Assembly: GCA_017408485.1 (NCBI GenBank)
Contig: JAFQUM010000014.1
Coordinates: forward strand, 124,001-188,000
Direction of reading: 5' to 3'
Origin: Clostridia bacterium
GTDB lineage: Bacteria; Bacillota; Clostridia; Oscillospirales; Butyricicoccaceae
Length of the DNA: 64,000 bases
Under the pieces are notes generated by a model. It did not search any database and was not told the DNA's origin. It was given only the letters and a program-made list of their open reading frames with translations. The position numbers and the translations under genes are program-made. This document shows positions 7,702 to 15,164 of the stretch, piece after piece. Positions within the stretch are counted from its first letter, which is position 1. Each line of letters opens with the position of its first letter.

Positions 7702-8868
7702 ATGGTATTTGGCGTATTAAAAGATATTAAAGTAGGCGAGAACAGAGTTATCTGCACTCCTCTGGAGGTTGCTTCCATCGTTGCTGCAGGACATACCGTT
7801 CTTGTTGAAAAGGATGCAGGCGTAGGCGCAGGCTTTTCCAATGAAGCATATGCTAAGATGGGCGCCCGTATTGTTGACTCTCAGAAGGAAATGTGGGATT
7901 CCTGCGATTTCCTTGCTAAGGTCAAAGAGATCGATCCTTCAGAGTTTGGATTCCTGAGAGAAAATCAAATGATCTACTGCTGTATCCATCCCGCCGGACA
8001 TTCCGAAGAGGTTCAGGCGATTCTGGACAGCAAGTGCATCGCTATCACCGCTGAGGACAGCCACCGCTATGGCTCTCCTAACTGTGAAGCAGCAGGCAAG
8101 CAGGGCGCATTGTTCGGCCTCGAGTCCATGCTGACTATCAACGGCGGTAAGGGTAAGTTCGTCGGCGGTTTCGCAGGCGCACCCGGTATGAACGTAGTTA
8201 TCCTCGGCGGCGGTATCGTCGGTCAGGGTGCTCTGTCCGTGCTTTATGCTCTGGGCGCAAATGTCACCGTTATGGACATCAACCCCGGTCTGCTGAAGAC
8301 CTTGGGCGATCGCTACAATCAGAAGATCAATACAATGTTCTGCACACAGGAGACTATCGCATCTGTTCTTCCTCAGACAGATATGATCATCAACTGCGTC
8401 AAGTGGCCCAAGCAGCGTAAGGACTTCCTTATCACTAAGGAAATGCTCAAGCTGATGGAGCCCGGCTCTGTTTTGGTTGATATCTCCAACGATGATCCCG
8501 GTGCTATCGAGTCCAGCCATGAGACCCATCACGACAATCCCAGATATGTTGTTAACGGCGTAGTTCACTATTGCGTTTCCAACATCCCCGGTGCAGTTGC
8601 TCATTCTACTTCTGTCGCACTGGCAGGTGAAACTCTGCCCATGCTTCTGAATATTATGAACAACGGTCTGGAAGAGGCTTGCGTACGCGACGGATATATC
8701 CGCCGCAGCCTGACCGCTTACAAGGGCTACCTGACCCACGAAGAGACCTCCGGTATTCAGGGCCGTCCCTGGATCAAGCCTGAGGACATTCTTGGAATCG
8801 CTGACCGTAAGCTGGATCCCGCTCCTCCTGCAACCACCACCAGAAGCACAAACTTCATTAAGAAGTAA
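7702..8868 (+). CDS. Alanine dehydrogenase/PNT-family protein, probable alanine dehydrogenase
   Basis: The family reaction is NAD-dependent deamination of L-alanine to pyruvate and ammonium. The N-terminal substrate domain shows KVGENRVICTPLEV, with the Arg of the family ENRV motif, and a VKEI element in place of VKEP. The NAD-binding fold has VVILGGGIVGQGA near 170-180 and an acidic strand end (VMDIN). The signature VHYCVSNIPGAVAHSTSVAL (306-325) is typical of alanine dehydrogenases. It is 388 residues against about 370 in the family. The middle region (HPAGHSEEVQAIL) is divergent, so another amino-acid dehydrogenase of this family is possible. The gene sits between opp and alr; a strong terminator follows. 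Confidence 0.75.
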   Translation: MVFGVLKDIKVGENRVICTPLEVASIVAAGHTVLVEKDAGVGAGFSNEAYAKMGARIVDSQKEMWDSCDFLAKVKEIDPSEFGFLRENQMIYCCIHPAGHSEEVQAILDSKCIAITAEDSHRYGSPNCEAAGKQGALFGLESMLTINGGKGKFVGGFAGAPGMNVVILGGGIVGQGALSVLYALGANVTVMDINPGLLKTLGDRYNQKINTMFCTQETIASVLPQTDMIINCVKWPKQRKDFLITKEMLKLMEPGSVLVDISNDDPGAIESSHETHHDNPRYVVNGVVHYCVSNIPGAVAHSTSVALAGETLPMLLNIMNNGLEEACVRDGYIRRSLTAYKGYLTHEETSGIQGRPWIKPEDILGIADRKLDPAPPATTTRSTNFIKK

Positions 8869-8884
8869 AACTTAAGCAATGATT

Positions 8885-8923
8885 AAACGGTATGCCGAGT
8901 TCTGCTTCGGCATACCGTTTCTT
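8885..8923 (+). terminator. Rho-independent terminator between the alanine dehydrogenase gene and alr
   Basis: A perfect 14-bp stem (8885-8898 with 8907-8920) is followed by TTTCTT. Confidence 0.85.
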
Positions 8924-8979
8924 GCAAGATAAGGAAAAAAGAGACTCACTCCATAACAGGGAGCAAAGGAGATAATACT

Positions 8980-10116
8980 ATGGAATGCTGCAGAAGCACG
9001 GTGTGCTATATTAACTTTGATCAAATGGATATTAACCTTGAGACTCTCAGGGATAAGATAAATAATGAGTGTGATGTTATGGTGGTGCTCAAGGCTGACG
9101 GATATGGTCACGGTGCACCTCAGATGATGAAGCACTTTCTAAAAAAGGGTGTTACTTGGTTTGCTGTTGCCGCGGTGAACGAGGCTATGCAGCTTCGTAG
9201 GACTTGCAAGGACGGAGAGATACTTGTTTTGGGGTACACTCCCGACAGACTTCTCCACTATGCTGCCGAGAATAACATTACGCAAACCATCTATTCATAT
9301 GAGCAAGCGAAGATACTCAGCGATCTTGGTCTAAATGCAAAAATACAGATCAAGGTGGATACGGGAATGAACCGTCTTGGCTTTGCGGTCAGCGCCGAGA
9401 GCGCCGATGAGGTAAAAAAGATTTTTGATCTGCCCTCTTTGCAGATCGAAGGAGTTTTCAGCCATATGGCACAGCTTGATGCCGAGCACGATGAGCAGCA
9501 GTACGAAAAGTTTGAAAAGTTTCTCGCTCTGTGCAAGGATAGGGGAGTGACCTTTAAGCGTCGCCACCTTTGCAACGGAAAAAGTGCCATCAAATATCCC
9601 CATATGCGCTATGAAATGTGCCGTGCGGGCTCGGTTATCACAGGCTTCTGTCTCAATGTTCCCGGTACTGATGCGATTCAGCCCAGTATGACTGTCGAGA
9701 CAGAGATCGTCCGAATCCACACCGTCCCTGCGGGAGAGGGAATGGGCTACGACCTTCTTGACCCTGCCGATCACGATAGAGTGATCGCAACATTGCCCTT
9801 TGGTTATGCCGATGGTATTCCAAAGGCATTGTCCAACCATGTGGGTTGGGTAGTCATTAATGGCGAAAAATGCGAGTACACGGGCAATTTCTGTATGGAT
9901 ATGTGTATGTGCGATGTTACCCATTTAAAGGATGTAAAGGTGGGTGATAAGGTGCAGGTCTACGGCGGAGAAAAGGGAATGAACTTCTTTGATCTCCGCG
10001 AAAAAACAGGGGTTGGACTCAGCAATTTGCAGATACTTATCCATAAGAGGGTACCCCGCATCTACATCGAAAACGGCAAGGAGATATACTGTGACGATGC
10101 ACTGCTGGGCGAGTGA
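8980..10116 (+). CDS. alr: Alanine racemase
   Basis: This PLP enzyme interconverts L- and D-alanine, supplying D-Ala for peptidoglycan or feeding D-Ala into catabolism. It has 378 residues. The PLP lysine is in VVLKADGYGHG (K38), the barrel continues through KVDTGMNRLGF, and the C-terminal beta domain carries GNFCMDMCMCDVT. The catalytic-Tyr region includes GEGMGYD. The ribosome site is AAAGGAG. The preceding terminator suggests separate transcription from the dehydrogenase. Together the two enzymes could convert D- or L-alanine to pyruvate. Confidence 0.9.
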   Translation: MECCRSTVCYINFDQMDINLETLRDKINNECDVMVVLKADGYGHGAPQMMKHFLKKGVTWFAVAAVNEAMQLRRTCKDGEILVLGYTPDRLLHYAAENNITQTIYSYEQAKILSDLGLNAKIQIKVDTGMNRLGFAVSAESADEVKKIFDLPSLQIEGVFSHMAQLDAEHDEQQYEKFEKFLALCKDRGVTFKRRHLCNGKSAIKYPHMRYEMCRAGSVITGFCLNVPGTDAIQPSMTVETEIVRIHTVPAGEGMGYDLLDPADHDRVIATLPFGYADGIPKALSNHVGWVVINGEKCEYTGNFCMDMCMCDVTHLKDVKVGDKVQVYGGEKGMNFFDLREKTGVGLSNLQILIHKRVPRIYIENGKEIYCDDALLGE

Positions 10117-10348
10117 TCCTTGTATAGTTGAAGAAGCCTAAAGGAATTAAAGTTTTGCATATAAAAATTGTAAAAAATTACATTCTGCCACATTAAGATT
10201 AATTGTATAAAATATAAAAAAGAATGCATTTTAATCACAGTGAATACAGTATTTAAGACACAAAATGTTGAAAAATATGCTTTTTTAAACGACATAACAT
10301 ATTGTTAAAATAAATTAACAATATCGTCAATTTGTATACATTTTATGC
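10117..10348. other. AT-rich intergenic region upstream of the lipoprotein array
   Basis: Very AT-rich. No gene, RNA or clear hairpin was recognised. Confidence 0.4.
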
Positions 10349-10377
10349 TTGATTTATGCTTGACTATATGTTATTAT
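10349..10377 (+). promoter_or_regulatory. Promoter at the head of the lipoprotein array
   Basis: TTGATT (10349-10354), 17 bases, TATTAT (10372-10377), giving a leader of about 55 nt before an AGGAGG ribosome site. Confidence 0.55.
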
Positions 10378-10440
10378 GACAATGTCGATCTGTCTATAAA
10401 GCAGATGCAAAAATAGAATAAAGTATTTTAGGAGGACAAA

Positions 10441-11805
10441 ATGAAGAAGATCATTACTATGCTTCTCGTTCTTGCACTTTGTGTTGCAGTATTTGCAGCA
10501 TGTGGCGAGGGCGAAGGTGCAAGCGAAAACAAGACTCCCGAGAAGACTACCCTGACAGTTATTATCAATAATGGTATAAAAGAGACCAAGGGTGAGTATG
10601 AAAAGGGTACAGTCATTGAAGCTCCTCAGGATCCTATCCGCAACGGATACATCTTCGAGGGTTGGTTTGTTGGCGAGACCCAGATCACTTTCCCCTACAC
10701 TATTAACGAAGCAGTTACCATTACTGCCAAGATGACTGCAGAGCCTGCTGTACCTGTAGAGCTTGAAGAGCAGCCCGAGGATATGGAAATTGCTGTCGGC
10801 GACCGCAAGGGTCCCTATGTAACCCCCACCGAAGTCCGTGGCTATGAGTACACTTATCAGTGGTACAAGAACACCACCGACTCCACTGAAGGCGGTACCC
10901 CCATCGAGGGAGCAACCACCAATACCTGCACTATCCCCAGCAGTGAATACAACGCAGGCGATGTTCTGTATGTTTATTGCGAAGTAACAGGTACCCGTAA
11001 TTCCAACGGCGCTACTGCAAAGACCGTCAGTGACACTGCCAAGATCAGCATCCTTGCAGGTAAGAAGAACATCCTGTTTGTTGGTTCTGCATACCTGACC
11101 TGGACCGCTCTTAAGAACGACACCACTACTTATGTTGAGAATATGCTGAATGTTACAGCAAAGGATGAGTACAGCATTGACAGATTTATAAGAAACGGCT
11201 CTACCTACTGTATCTTCGAATCCGGCTTCTCCGGTGTTGATCAGGTCGATATTAAGACTAAGACCGAAGAAAAGGTTTATGATTATGTAATTCTGCAGCT
11301 CAGCCGTGACTATGTTCTCTCTTACGATACAACCAGAGAAAAAGAGCTTAAGGCTATCGAGAATATCACCAATTATGCAAAGGCTGCAAATCCCAACTGC
11401 AAGATCATCCTTTATCTGCCCCCTTGGAGAACAGACGTTGGCTCTGAAAAGTGGAATGGCGCATACGGAGAGAGTGCTATTGCAACCGTTGACGATGCAA
11501 AGGCTGCACTGCAGGACTACTACAACAACTTTGTCCGCACCGCTAACCCCGATGCTCTGTACTGCGATATGTACGCAGGCTTTGAAAAGCTTATCGCTGC
11601 CGGCATCAATCCCTACGGCGCCGGCTCCGTCGGTCAGGTCTACCCCAACGCAGACGCTTCCTACTTGGCAGCTTGCATGATCTACAACCTGATCACCGGT
11701 AAGTCCAGCGAAGGCTTGGAGGTATACTCCACCACTGCTTCTGCTGTCGATCCCACTCTTGCAGCACAGATGCAGAAGATGGCAACAGAACTCCTTGCAA
11801 AATAA
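10441..11805 (+). CDS. Lipoprotein with Flg_new/InlB-type repeat, Ig-like domain and degenerate SGNH/DUF4886-like domain
   Basis: This 454-residue exported lipoprotein has a signal peptide with lipobox FAAC (Cys21). Residues about 37-100 resemble a Listeria-Bacteroides (InlB B-type) repeat ending in GYIFEGWF...ITAKMTAEP. Residues 105-205 look Ig-like (YQWYKNTT, IEGATTNTCTIP). Residues 209-454 resemble a DUF4886/SGNH fold: strand KNILFVGSAY, YDYVILQLSRDYVL, CKIILYLPPWR, and YPNADASYLAACMIYNLITG. The catalytic GNS motif is replaced by GSA, and the C-terminal DxxH-type His is absent, so esterase activity is doubtful. It may bind wall or glycan. A close paralogue lies at 13662-15014; NlpC/P60 genes surround both. 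Confidence 0.65.
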   Translation: MKKIITMLLVLALCVAVFAACGEGEGASENKTPEKTTLTVIINNGIKETKGEYEKGTVIEAPQDPIRNGYIFEGWFVGETQITFPYTINEAVTITAKMTAEPAVPVELEEQPEDMEIAVGDRKGPYVTPTEVRGYEYTYQWYKNTTDSTEGGTPIEGATTNTCTIPSSEYNAGDVLYVYCEVTGTRNSNGATAKTVSDTAKISILAGKKNILFVGSAYLTWTALKNDTTTYVENMLNVTAKDEYSIDRFIRNGSTYCIFESGFSGVDQVDIKTKTEEKVYDYVILQLSRDYVLSYDTTREKELKAIENITNYAKAANPNCKIILYLPPWRTDVGSEKWNGAYGESAIATVDDAKAALQDYYNNFVRTANPDALYCDMYAGFEKLIAAGINPYGAGSVGQVYPNADASYLAACMIYNLITGKSSEGLEVYSTTASAVDPTLAAQMQKMATELLAK

Positions 11806-11817
11806 AAAGCTTTGATT

Positions 11818-11850
11818 TTTACCTTTCGGGGATATTCCCCGAAAGGTAAA
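11818..11850 (+). terminator. Strong hairpin between the first two array genes
   Basis: A perfect 15-bp inverted repeat (11818-11832 with 11836-11850) and no T run on the plus strand. It may partly terminate or stabilise mRNA; no separate promoter was seen for the next gene. Confidence 0.55.
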
Positions 11851-11891
11851 TTAAAAATAAGATGAATCGTTATATCCATAGGAGGATTCCA

Positions 11892-13514
11892 ATGAAAAGA
11901 TTTTTAGCATTTCTCCTTGCGCTGATCTCTGTTCTAGGTATGTTTGCAGCTTGCGGCGATGAAAAAGAGCCTGCAGCAAATAATAATACACCTATAACAC
12001 CCATTCAGCCCGAGGAAGAAGTAAGAACCTATGATACTGCTGTTCAGGAAGCGGTCGTTGCTGTTGCAGAGGCATACTATGCACGCCGCACCTTCATCCA
12101 GTATGAGGATAACCCCCTTATCAAGTCGGGCGCACAGCTTCGCGCTGACAGACATAAGTATTCTCCCGAGGATGCGACCAAGCAGTTCACCACCTACAGC
12201 AACTGCGCAACCTTTACATTTGACGTTTACAAGGAAGCACTTGACCTTGATATCGTTGCATGGACTTGCTCTCGTCTGCAGGCTGCAAAGGATATGCACG
12301 TTTTGACCGTCGATAAGAAGCTTGCTGAAGAGGAAAAGGCTGATATGGTGCAGAAGATCAAGGATGTTCTGCAGCCTGGTGATATCGTCAGCTATCTGAA
12401 GGATAACTGGGGTCACGCTATGCTTTACATCGGTTATGAAGAGGTTATCCACTGCTCCAGCAACGGCGGCGTAGGCGGAAGCTACAATATGGCATCCAAC
12501 ACCGAGGTCATCGACCCCGCAGGCGGCATTTACAAAATGTCTTGGAATGAGTTTTTCCCCGGCGGTAAGCACAGCCTGGTCGATATGGACCAGTTCTGTA
12601 TCGTTCGCCCCACTGTTCGTCACCCTGACGCAGCACCCAATGAAAAGACTATCAACAGAGTTGCAAATCTGCAGAATATCTATGTTGAGAAGACTTCCAG
12701 CCACGCTATCGGTATGACCGCAATGCCCGGTGATGAAGTCACCTTCACCTTCAGCCTTAAAAATAGCCGCAAGACTGATGCGGTTATTGATATCGTTGAG
12801 AAAGTTCCCACCAATTCCACATATGTAAGCGGTGCTGATACTGTTGACGGCGATAATCTTAAGTGGAGCGTTACCATTCCCGGAAACGGCGGAAAGGTGG
12901 ATGTTACCTATACCGTTAAGGTAAATGCCGATGCAAAGACCGGTGATACAATCGTTGGTGATGCAAAGGTCGGCGGCGTTGAAGTTCGTTGCCAGCCCGT
13001 ATATATCGGCGGCAGTCTGCTTCCATTTGAGCAGGAGAAGATCTATAATGCAGCTACTACCATCTCCTCCAACGCAACGGGCACAGCTCTCGCTAAGGAA
13101 ATCTACGCTGCTGCAGGCTTTGGCTGTAACATCGGAACTGAAGCTGAGATCATTTCCAGCATCTATAAGACTACAACCCGTGCGGCAGGTCACTTTGAGC
13201 TGAATACCACCAGCAAGTATATGAATATGCTTGTCCCCACAATGTACGGCGGATATTTGGTATATACTAATACCGGACTTTATGACGGCAATCGTACAAA
13301 GGCTCCTATGCTTTCTCAGCTTATGGCAGGCGATATCGTTGTATGTAAGGAAGGTTCTACCTATAACACATATTTGTTTATAGGTCAGAATAAAGCGATG
13401 AGCCTTAATAAGGGAAGTGTTGGTGTTCTTGATGTTGTCAAGACCAGAGACGCTTTGTTCAGCACCATCGGTCACGATCAGTTTGTTGTCATCCGTCCTT
13501 CGATGGCATATTGA
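11892..13514 (+). CDS. NlpC/P60-like lipoprotein with DUF11 domain, array unit 1
   Basis: A lipoprotein of 540 residues (start chosen 5 bases after GGAGGATTCC rather than the upstream ATG at 11862), with lipobox FAAC at Cys21. Residues 45-245 form an NlpC/P60-like cysteine hydrolase domain: nucleophile C105 in YSNCATFTFDVY, H175 in QPGDI...GHAMLYIG, H187 in VIHCSS, and the end strand FCIVRP. Residues about 265-370 match DUF11 (GDEVTFTFSLKN, YVSGADTV, VTYTVKVN). Residues 372-540 resemble a second NlpC/P60 copy without Cys or His (ALAKEIYAAAG, MAGDIVVCKE, TYLFIG, FVVIRP). NlpC/P60 enzymes usually cut gamma-D-Glu-diamino-acid bonds in wall peptides; the substrate here is inferred. Its closest relative is the unit at 16704. 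Confidence 0.75.
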   Translation: MKRFLAFLLALISVLGMFAACGDEKEPAANNNTPITPIQPEEEVRTYDTAVQEAVVAVAEAYYARRTFIQYEDNPLIKSGAQLRADRHKYSPEDATKQFTTYSNCATFTFDVYKEALDLDIVAWTCSRLQAAKDMHVLTVDKKLAEEEKADMVQKIKDVLQPGDIVSYLKDNWGHAMLYIGYEEVIHCSSNGGVGGSYNMASNTEVIDPAGGIYKMSWNEFFPGGKHSLVDMDQFCIVRPTVRHPDAAPNEKTINRVANLQNIYVEKTSSHAIGMTAMPGDEVTFTFSLKNSRKTDAVIDIVEKVPTNSTYVSGADTVDGDNLKWSVTIPGNGGKVDVTYTVKVNADAKTGDTIVGDAKVGGVEVRCQPVYIGGSLLPFEQEKIYNAATTISSNATGTALAKEIYAAAGFGCNIGTEAEIISSIYKTTTRAAGHFELNTTSKYMNMLVPTMYGGYLVYTNTGLYDGNRTKAPMLSQLMAGDIVVCKEGSTYNTYLFIGQNKAMSLNKGSVGVLDVVKTRDALFSTIGHDQFVVIRPSMAY

Positions 13515-13567
13515 TCATAGCCAACAGCATACATTAAATATTAAATAATTTTAATATTTATATAAAA

Positions 13568-13607
13568 AACAGAGAACCCGATATTGCACAATATCGGGTT
13601 CTCTGTT
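13568..13607. repeat. Perfect 18-bp inverted repeat embedded in a promoter
   Basis: The arms 13568-13585 and 13590-13607 are perfectly complementary with a GCAC loop. The loop and last arm bases contain the -35 hexamer, and the right arm forms the spacer. A diverged copy is at 18368-18397. Confidence 0.8.
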
Positions 13608-13612
13608 ATAAT
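13584..13612 (+). promoter_or_regulatory. Promoter of the second DUF4886-like gene
   Basis: TTGCAC (13584-13589), 17 bases, TATAAT (13607-13612). The -35 lies at the tip of the inverted repeat, so cruciform formation or a bound dimeric regulator would block it. Confidence 0.7.
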
Positions 13613-13661
13613 GAATTAAATAAGATCGGTTCAATAAGACTGATTAAATAAGGAGGACAAA

Positions 13662-15014
13662 ATGAAGAAGCTTATCACAATTCTTCTCGCTCTCGTGATG
13701 TGCGTAGCAGTTTTTGCAGCATGTGGCGAAGGAGAAAAAGCAGAAGCTGAGGATTCTGCAATTACCGTTGTTATTAACAATGGTACAAGAGAGACAAAGG
13801 CAGAATACAAAAAGGGCGATGTTATCGAAGAGCCCAAGACCCCCAACCGTAACGGTTACACTTTTGAGGGTTGGTTTATTGGCGATACTCAGGTAACATT
13901 CCCTTATACTGTCAGCAAGAGCGTCACCATCGAGGCGAAGCTGACCGCTGAGCCTGCTGACCCCGTAGAACTTGCATATCAGCCTATTTCATCTGATGTT
14001 GCAAGAGGCGAGAAGATGGGACCTTGGTTTGAAATTCAAGAGACTCGTGGCTATCAGTACACATATCAGTGGTATGTTAATACCACAAACAGTAATCAGG
14101 GCGGCACCCTTATCGAAGGTGCAAATGATCTCACCTGTGCAGTTCCCAGCCTTAACTATAATGTGGGCGACAAGATCTATGTTTATTGCGAAGTAGTTGG
14201 AACCCGTACTTCTACAGGTGTTTCCGCAAGTACTGTCACAGAGCCTGCTGAGGTTAATATTCTCGAAGGCAGCAGCAATATTCTCTTTGTCGGTGCAGCT
14301 CATTTTGAGTGGAGAAGCATCGGTAATGATTCTATCAGGTACCTTGATGCTATGCTCAAGTCTACCGGCTATGAGTATGGAATTGATAAGATAGTAGCAG
14401 AAGGATCTGCTTATAATATTTGGGAAGCCGGTCTTACCGGTCTCGATCAGGAAAAGGTCAAGAACCTGATGCAGATGAAGTACTATGATTATTTAGTTCT
14501 TCAGCTTGGTCGTGACTATGTTTTGACCACACCCGGCACAAGAGATAAGGAAATTCAGTCTGTTATTAATATTATGAACTATGTCAAGACCTACAATCCC
14601 GAGTGCAAGGTCATCCTTTATCAGCCCGCTTGGAGACCTAATGAGAGCTCTTCTTATTGGGAGAGATACCGCAGTGAGGCTGGATTCAGCACAGTTGATG
14701 ATATAAAGGCAGCTATCAGGTCCTATGTCGCTGATTATATTATGCCCGTAGCTTCCGGTGCTCTTGTTGCTGACCTTACCACCGGCTTTGAAAAGGCTAT
14801 CGCTGCAGGAATCAACCCCTACGGCACAGGCTCTAATGGTCAGGATTTCCCCAATGCTGACGGCGGATATCTGGGCGCTTGCACCATATATTCACTGATC
14901 ACAGGCAAGAGCGCAGAGGGTATTGCCGTCTACACCACGGGCAATCAGTCCTCTGTCACACCTGAAAATGCCGCAACTTTGCAGAAGATAGCAGCAGAAT
15001 TGGCAATTAAATAA
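13662..15014 (+). CDS. Lipoprotein with Flg_new/InlB-type repeat, Ig-like domain and degenerate SGNH/DUF4886-like domain, second copy
   Basis: A 450-residue paralogue of the gene at 10441, with the same order: lipobox FAAC (Cys21), InlB-type repeat ending in GYTFEGWF, Ig-like part (YQWYVNTT), SGNH-like part. The nucleophile position is changed again (NILFVGAAHFEW instead of GNS), and the C-terminal block reads FPNADGGYLGACTIYSLITG without the His. Since both copies lost the same residues, the common ancestor was probably already non-catalytic, or the active site is elsewhere. It has its own promoter within an inverted repeat. Two hairpins follow the stop codon. Confidence 0.65.
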   Translation: MKKLITILLALVMCVAVFAACGEGEKAEAEDSAITVVINNGTRETKAEYKKGDVIEEPKTPNRNGYTFEGWFIGDTQVTFPYTVSKSVTIEAKLTAEPADPVELAYQPISSDVARGEKMGPWFEIQETRGYQYTYQWYVNTTNSNQGGTLIEGANDLTCAVPSLNYNVGDKIYVYCEVVGTRTSTGVSASTVTEPAEVNILEGSSNILFVGAAHFEWRSIGNDSIRYLDAMLKSTGYEYGIDKIVAEGSAYNIWEAGLTGLDQEKVKNLMQMKYYDYLVLQLGRDYVLTTPGTRDKEIQSVINIMNYVKTYNPECKVILYQPAWRPNESSSYWERYRSEAGFSTVDDIKAAIRSYVADYIMPVASGALVADLTTGFEKAIAAGINPYGTGSNGQDFPNADGGYLGACTIYSLITGKSAEGIAVYTTGNQSSVTPENAATLQKIAAELAIK

Positions 15015-15033
15015 TTTAAACTGACATTTTGTT

Positions 15034-15064
15034 GCCATTCGGGGGAGATTTTCCCCCGAATGGC
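15034..15064 (+). terminator. Hairpin after the second DUF4886-like gene
   Basis: A perfect 12-bp stem (15034-15045 with 15053-15064) with a T-rich loop and no 3' T run. Confidence 0.5.
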
Positions 15065-15076
15065 ATACCAAAGAAG

Positions 15077-15130
15077 GGCTATTTATGGAGATGCTATCTA
15101 AGATAATGTCTTTATAAATAGCCGTTTTTT
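15077..15130 (+). terminator. Long-loop terminator
   Basis: GGCTATTTA (15077-15085) pairs with TAAATAGCC (15115-15123), followed by GTTTTTTG. It should isolate the downstream gene from the DUF4886-like gene. Confidence 0.6.
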
Positions 15131-15164
15131 GAAACAACCATCTTTAAAAAGCAAGGTGAAGCTT

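Noticed and set aside
11934..13475. A 513-codon minus-strand frame and similar ones opposite other array genes (e.g. 16746-18017)
   Set aside because: They are mirror frames of the biased codon use in the array genes and show no motifs or promoters.
13568..13607. The 18-bp inverted repeat as a simple Rho-independent terminator
   Set aside because: It is followed by ATAATGAATT rather than a T run, and it overlaps a near-consensus promoter; a mixed role remains possible.
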